A stretch of DNA of 36,423 bases from a virus: IMG/VR virus record IMGVR_UViG_3300046819_000114, positions 1-36,423 of that record. One strand, 5' to 3'. Below the pieces are notes generated by a model. The model saw only the letters and a program-made list of their open reading frames with translations, did not search any database and was not told the origin of the DNA. Of the stretch, positions 36,018-36,423 are shown one piece after another (within the stretch, counting starts at the first letter, position 1; each line of letters starts with the position of its first letter). Both the position numbers and the translations under genes were made by a program.

Positions 36018-36423
36018 CAGTTTTTTCAAACGAAATGTTTGATGCTACAGAACAGACTTGTTTCTTCGGAAAGCAAGTCAATATTGCCCGTTACGATAAG
36101 CAACGTTACAATATCTTCGAGAAGCTGACAGATAAGCAACTCGGATTTTTTTGGCGGCCAGAAGAAGTAGATCTGTCAAGAGACGGCAAAGACTTTAAAG
36201 GGTTAAGCGACCATGAAAAGCACATCTTTACAAGCAATCTCAAGCGTCAGATTCTTCTTGACTCTGTACAGGGACGTGCGCCTAGCTTGGCGTTTCTACC
36301 GATTTGTTCGCTCCCCGAACTCGAAACCTGGATCCAAACATGGACATTTTCCGAAACGATTCATAGTCGATCCTACACTCATATCATTCGAAACGTTTAT
36401 TCAGATCCGTCAAGGGTATTTGA
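36014..36423 (+). CDS. nrdB: Ribonucleotide reductase small subunit, first part (cut by window edge)
   Basis: The frame begins at ATG 36014 and is open to the window end. The 136 visible residues include [73 protein letters not shown] and [28 protein letters not shown], which match the NrdB N-terminal region. WxFxExIHSxSYTHII holds the first-helix Glu and His of the diiron site; the later ligands and the Tyr radical site lie outside. The start overlaps the preceding stop (ATGA). Confidence 0.95.
   Translation, partial: MTVFSNEMFDATEQTCFFGKQVNIARYDKQRYNIFEKLTDKQLGFFWRPEEVDLSRDGKDFKGLSDHEKHIFTSNLKRQILLDSVQGRAPSLAFLPICSLPELETWIQTWTFSETIHSRSYTHIIRNVYSDPSRVF

Noticed and set aside
1-36423. CRISPR arrays, insertion sequences, integrase or attachment sites
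   Set aside because: No regular spaced repeats, transposase or recombinase motifs were seen on either strand.

Overview
This window is part of the genome of a tailed phage of the T4 superfamily (a myovirus). The evidence is the set of T4-type replication and nucleotide genes: family B DNA polymerase (gp43-like), UvsX recombinase, gp41-like helicase, gp61-like primase, class Ia ribonucleotide reductase NrdA and the start of NrdB, ThyX and dCMP deaminase. Genes are tightly packed, many joined by ATGA or TAATG overlaps, and T4-type late promoter boxes (TATAAATA) lie ahead of gene groups. The spanin pair and the lipoproteins indicate a Gram-negative host. The many small proteins resemble those of marine and alphaproteobacterial T4-like phages, but the host cannot be fixed from the sequence.

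Layout. 1-1800: small genes, a cytidylyltransferase, dCMP deaminase and a small heat shock protein. 1830-2990 (the only minus-strand gene): a two-domain endolysin (M15 peptidase plus GH19), facing the heat shock gene across a shared terminator. 3067-8959: replication block (polymerase, UvsX, helicase and small partners). 8955-9107: a non-coding stretch with promoter boxes, foldable sequence and a strong terminator, possibly a small RNA. 9186-15343: accessory region with a metallophosphoesterase, an SPFH-domain lipoprotein, small membrane proteins, two zinc-finger proteins, a complete-looking beta-ketoacyl-ACP synthase, an SGNH hydrolase and small conserved proteins. 15371-17202: an AT-rich two-gene island with its own terminator and late promoters. 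17237-19616: three overlapping genes (HAD phosphatase, KxDG-motif nucleotidyltransferase/ligase-like protein, HxGH nucleotidyltransferase). 19616-27456: probable virion and late proteins, with a Dps-like ferritin and several proteins sharing a repeated peptide module. 27458-29579: lysis and membrane cassette with an i-spanin, an o-spanin nested inside it in another frame, and several small membrane proteins. 29583-36423: 2OG-Fe(II) oxygenase, primase, ThyX, NrdA, NrdB and small genes.

Regulation. Two promoter classes can be read by eye. Nine sites match TGTACA, 16-17 bases, then TAnnnT; three share an identical 15-base upstream sequence. They stand before polymerase, uvsX, primase and accessory genes and are probably early or middle promoters. 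Seven sites match or nearly match the late box TATAAATA and stand before hsp20, the AT-rich island, the ligase-like gene and the virion genes.

The most unusual content is the set of lipid- and membrane-related genes at 10228-14780 (two-helix protein, SPFH lipoprotein, beta-ketoacyl synthase, SGNH hydrolase), the possible end-processing cassette at 17237-19616, the possible small RNA near 9000, and a perfect 15-base inverted repeat around the start of the gene at 11271. Function assignments rest on motifs read by eye; no database search was possible.
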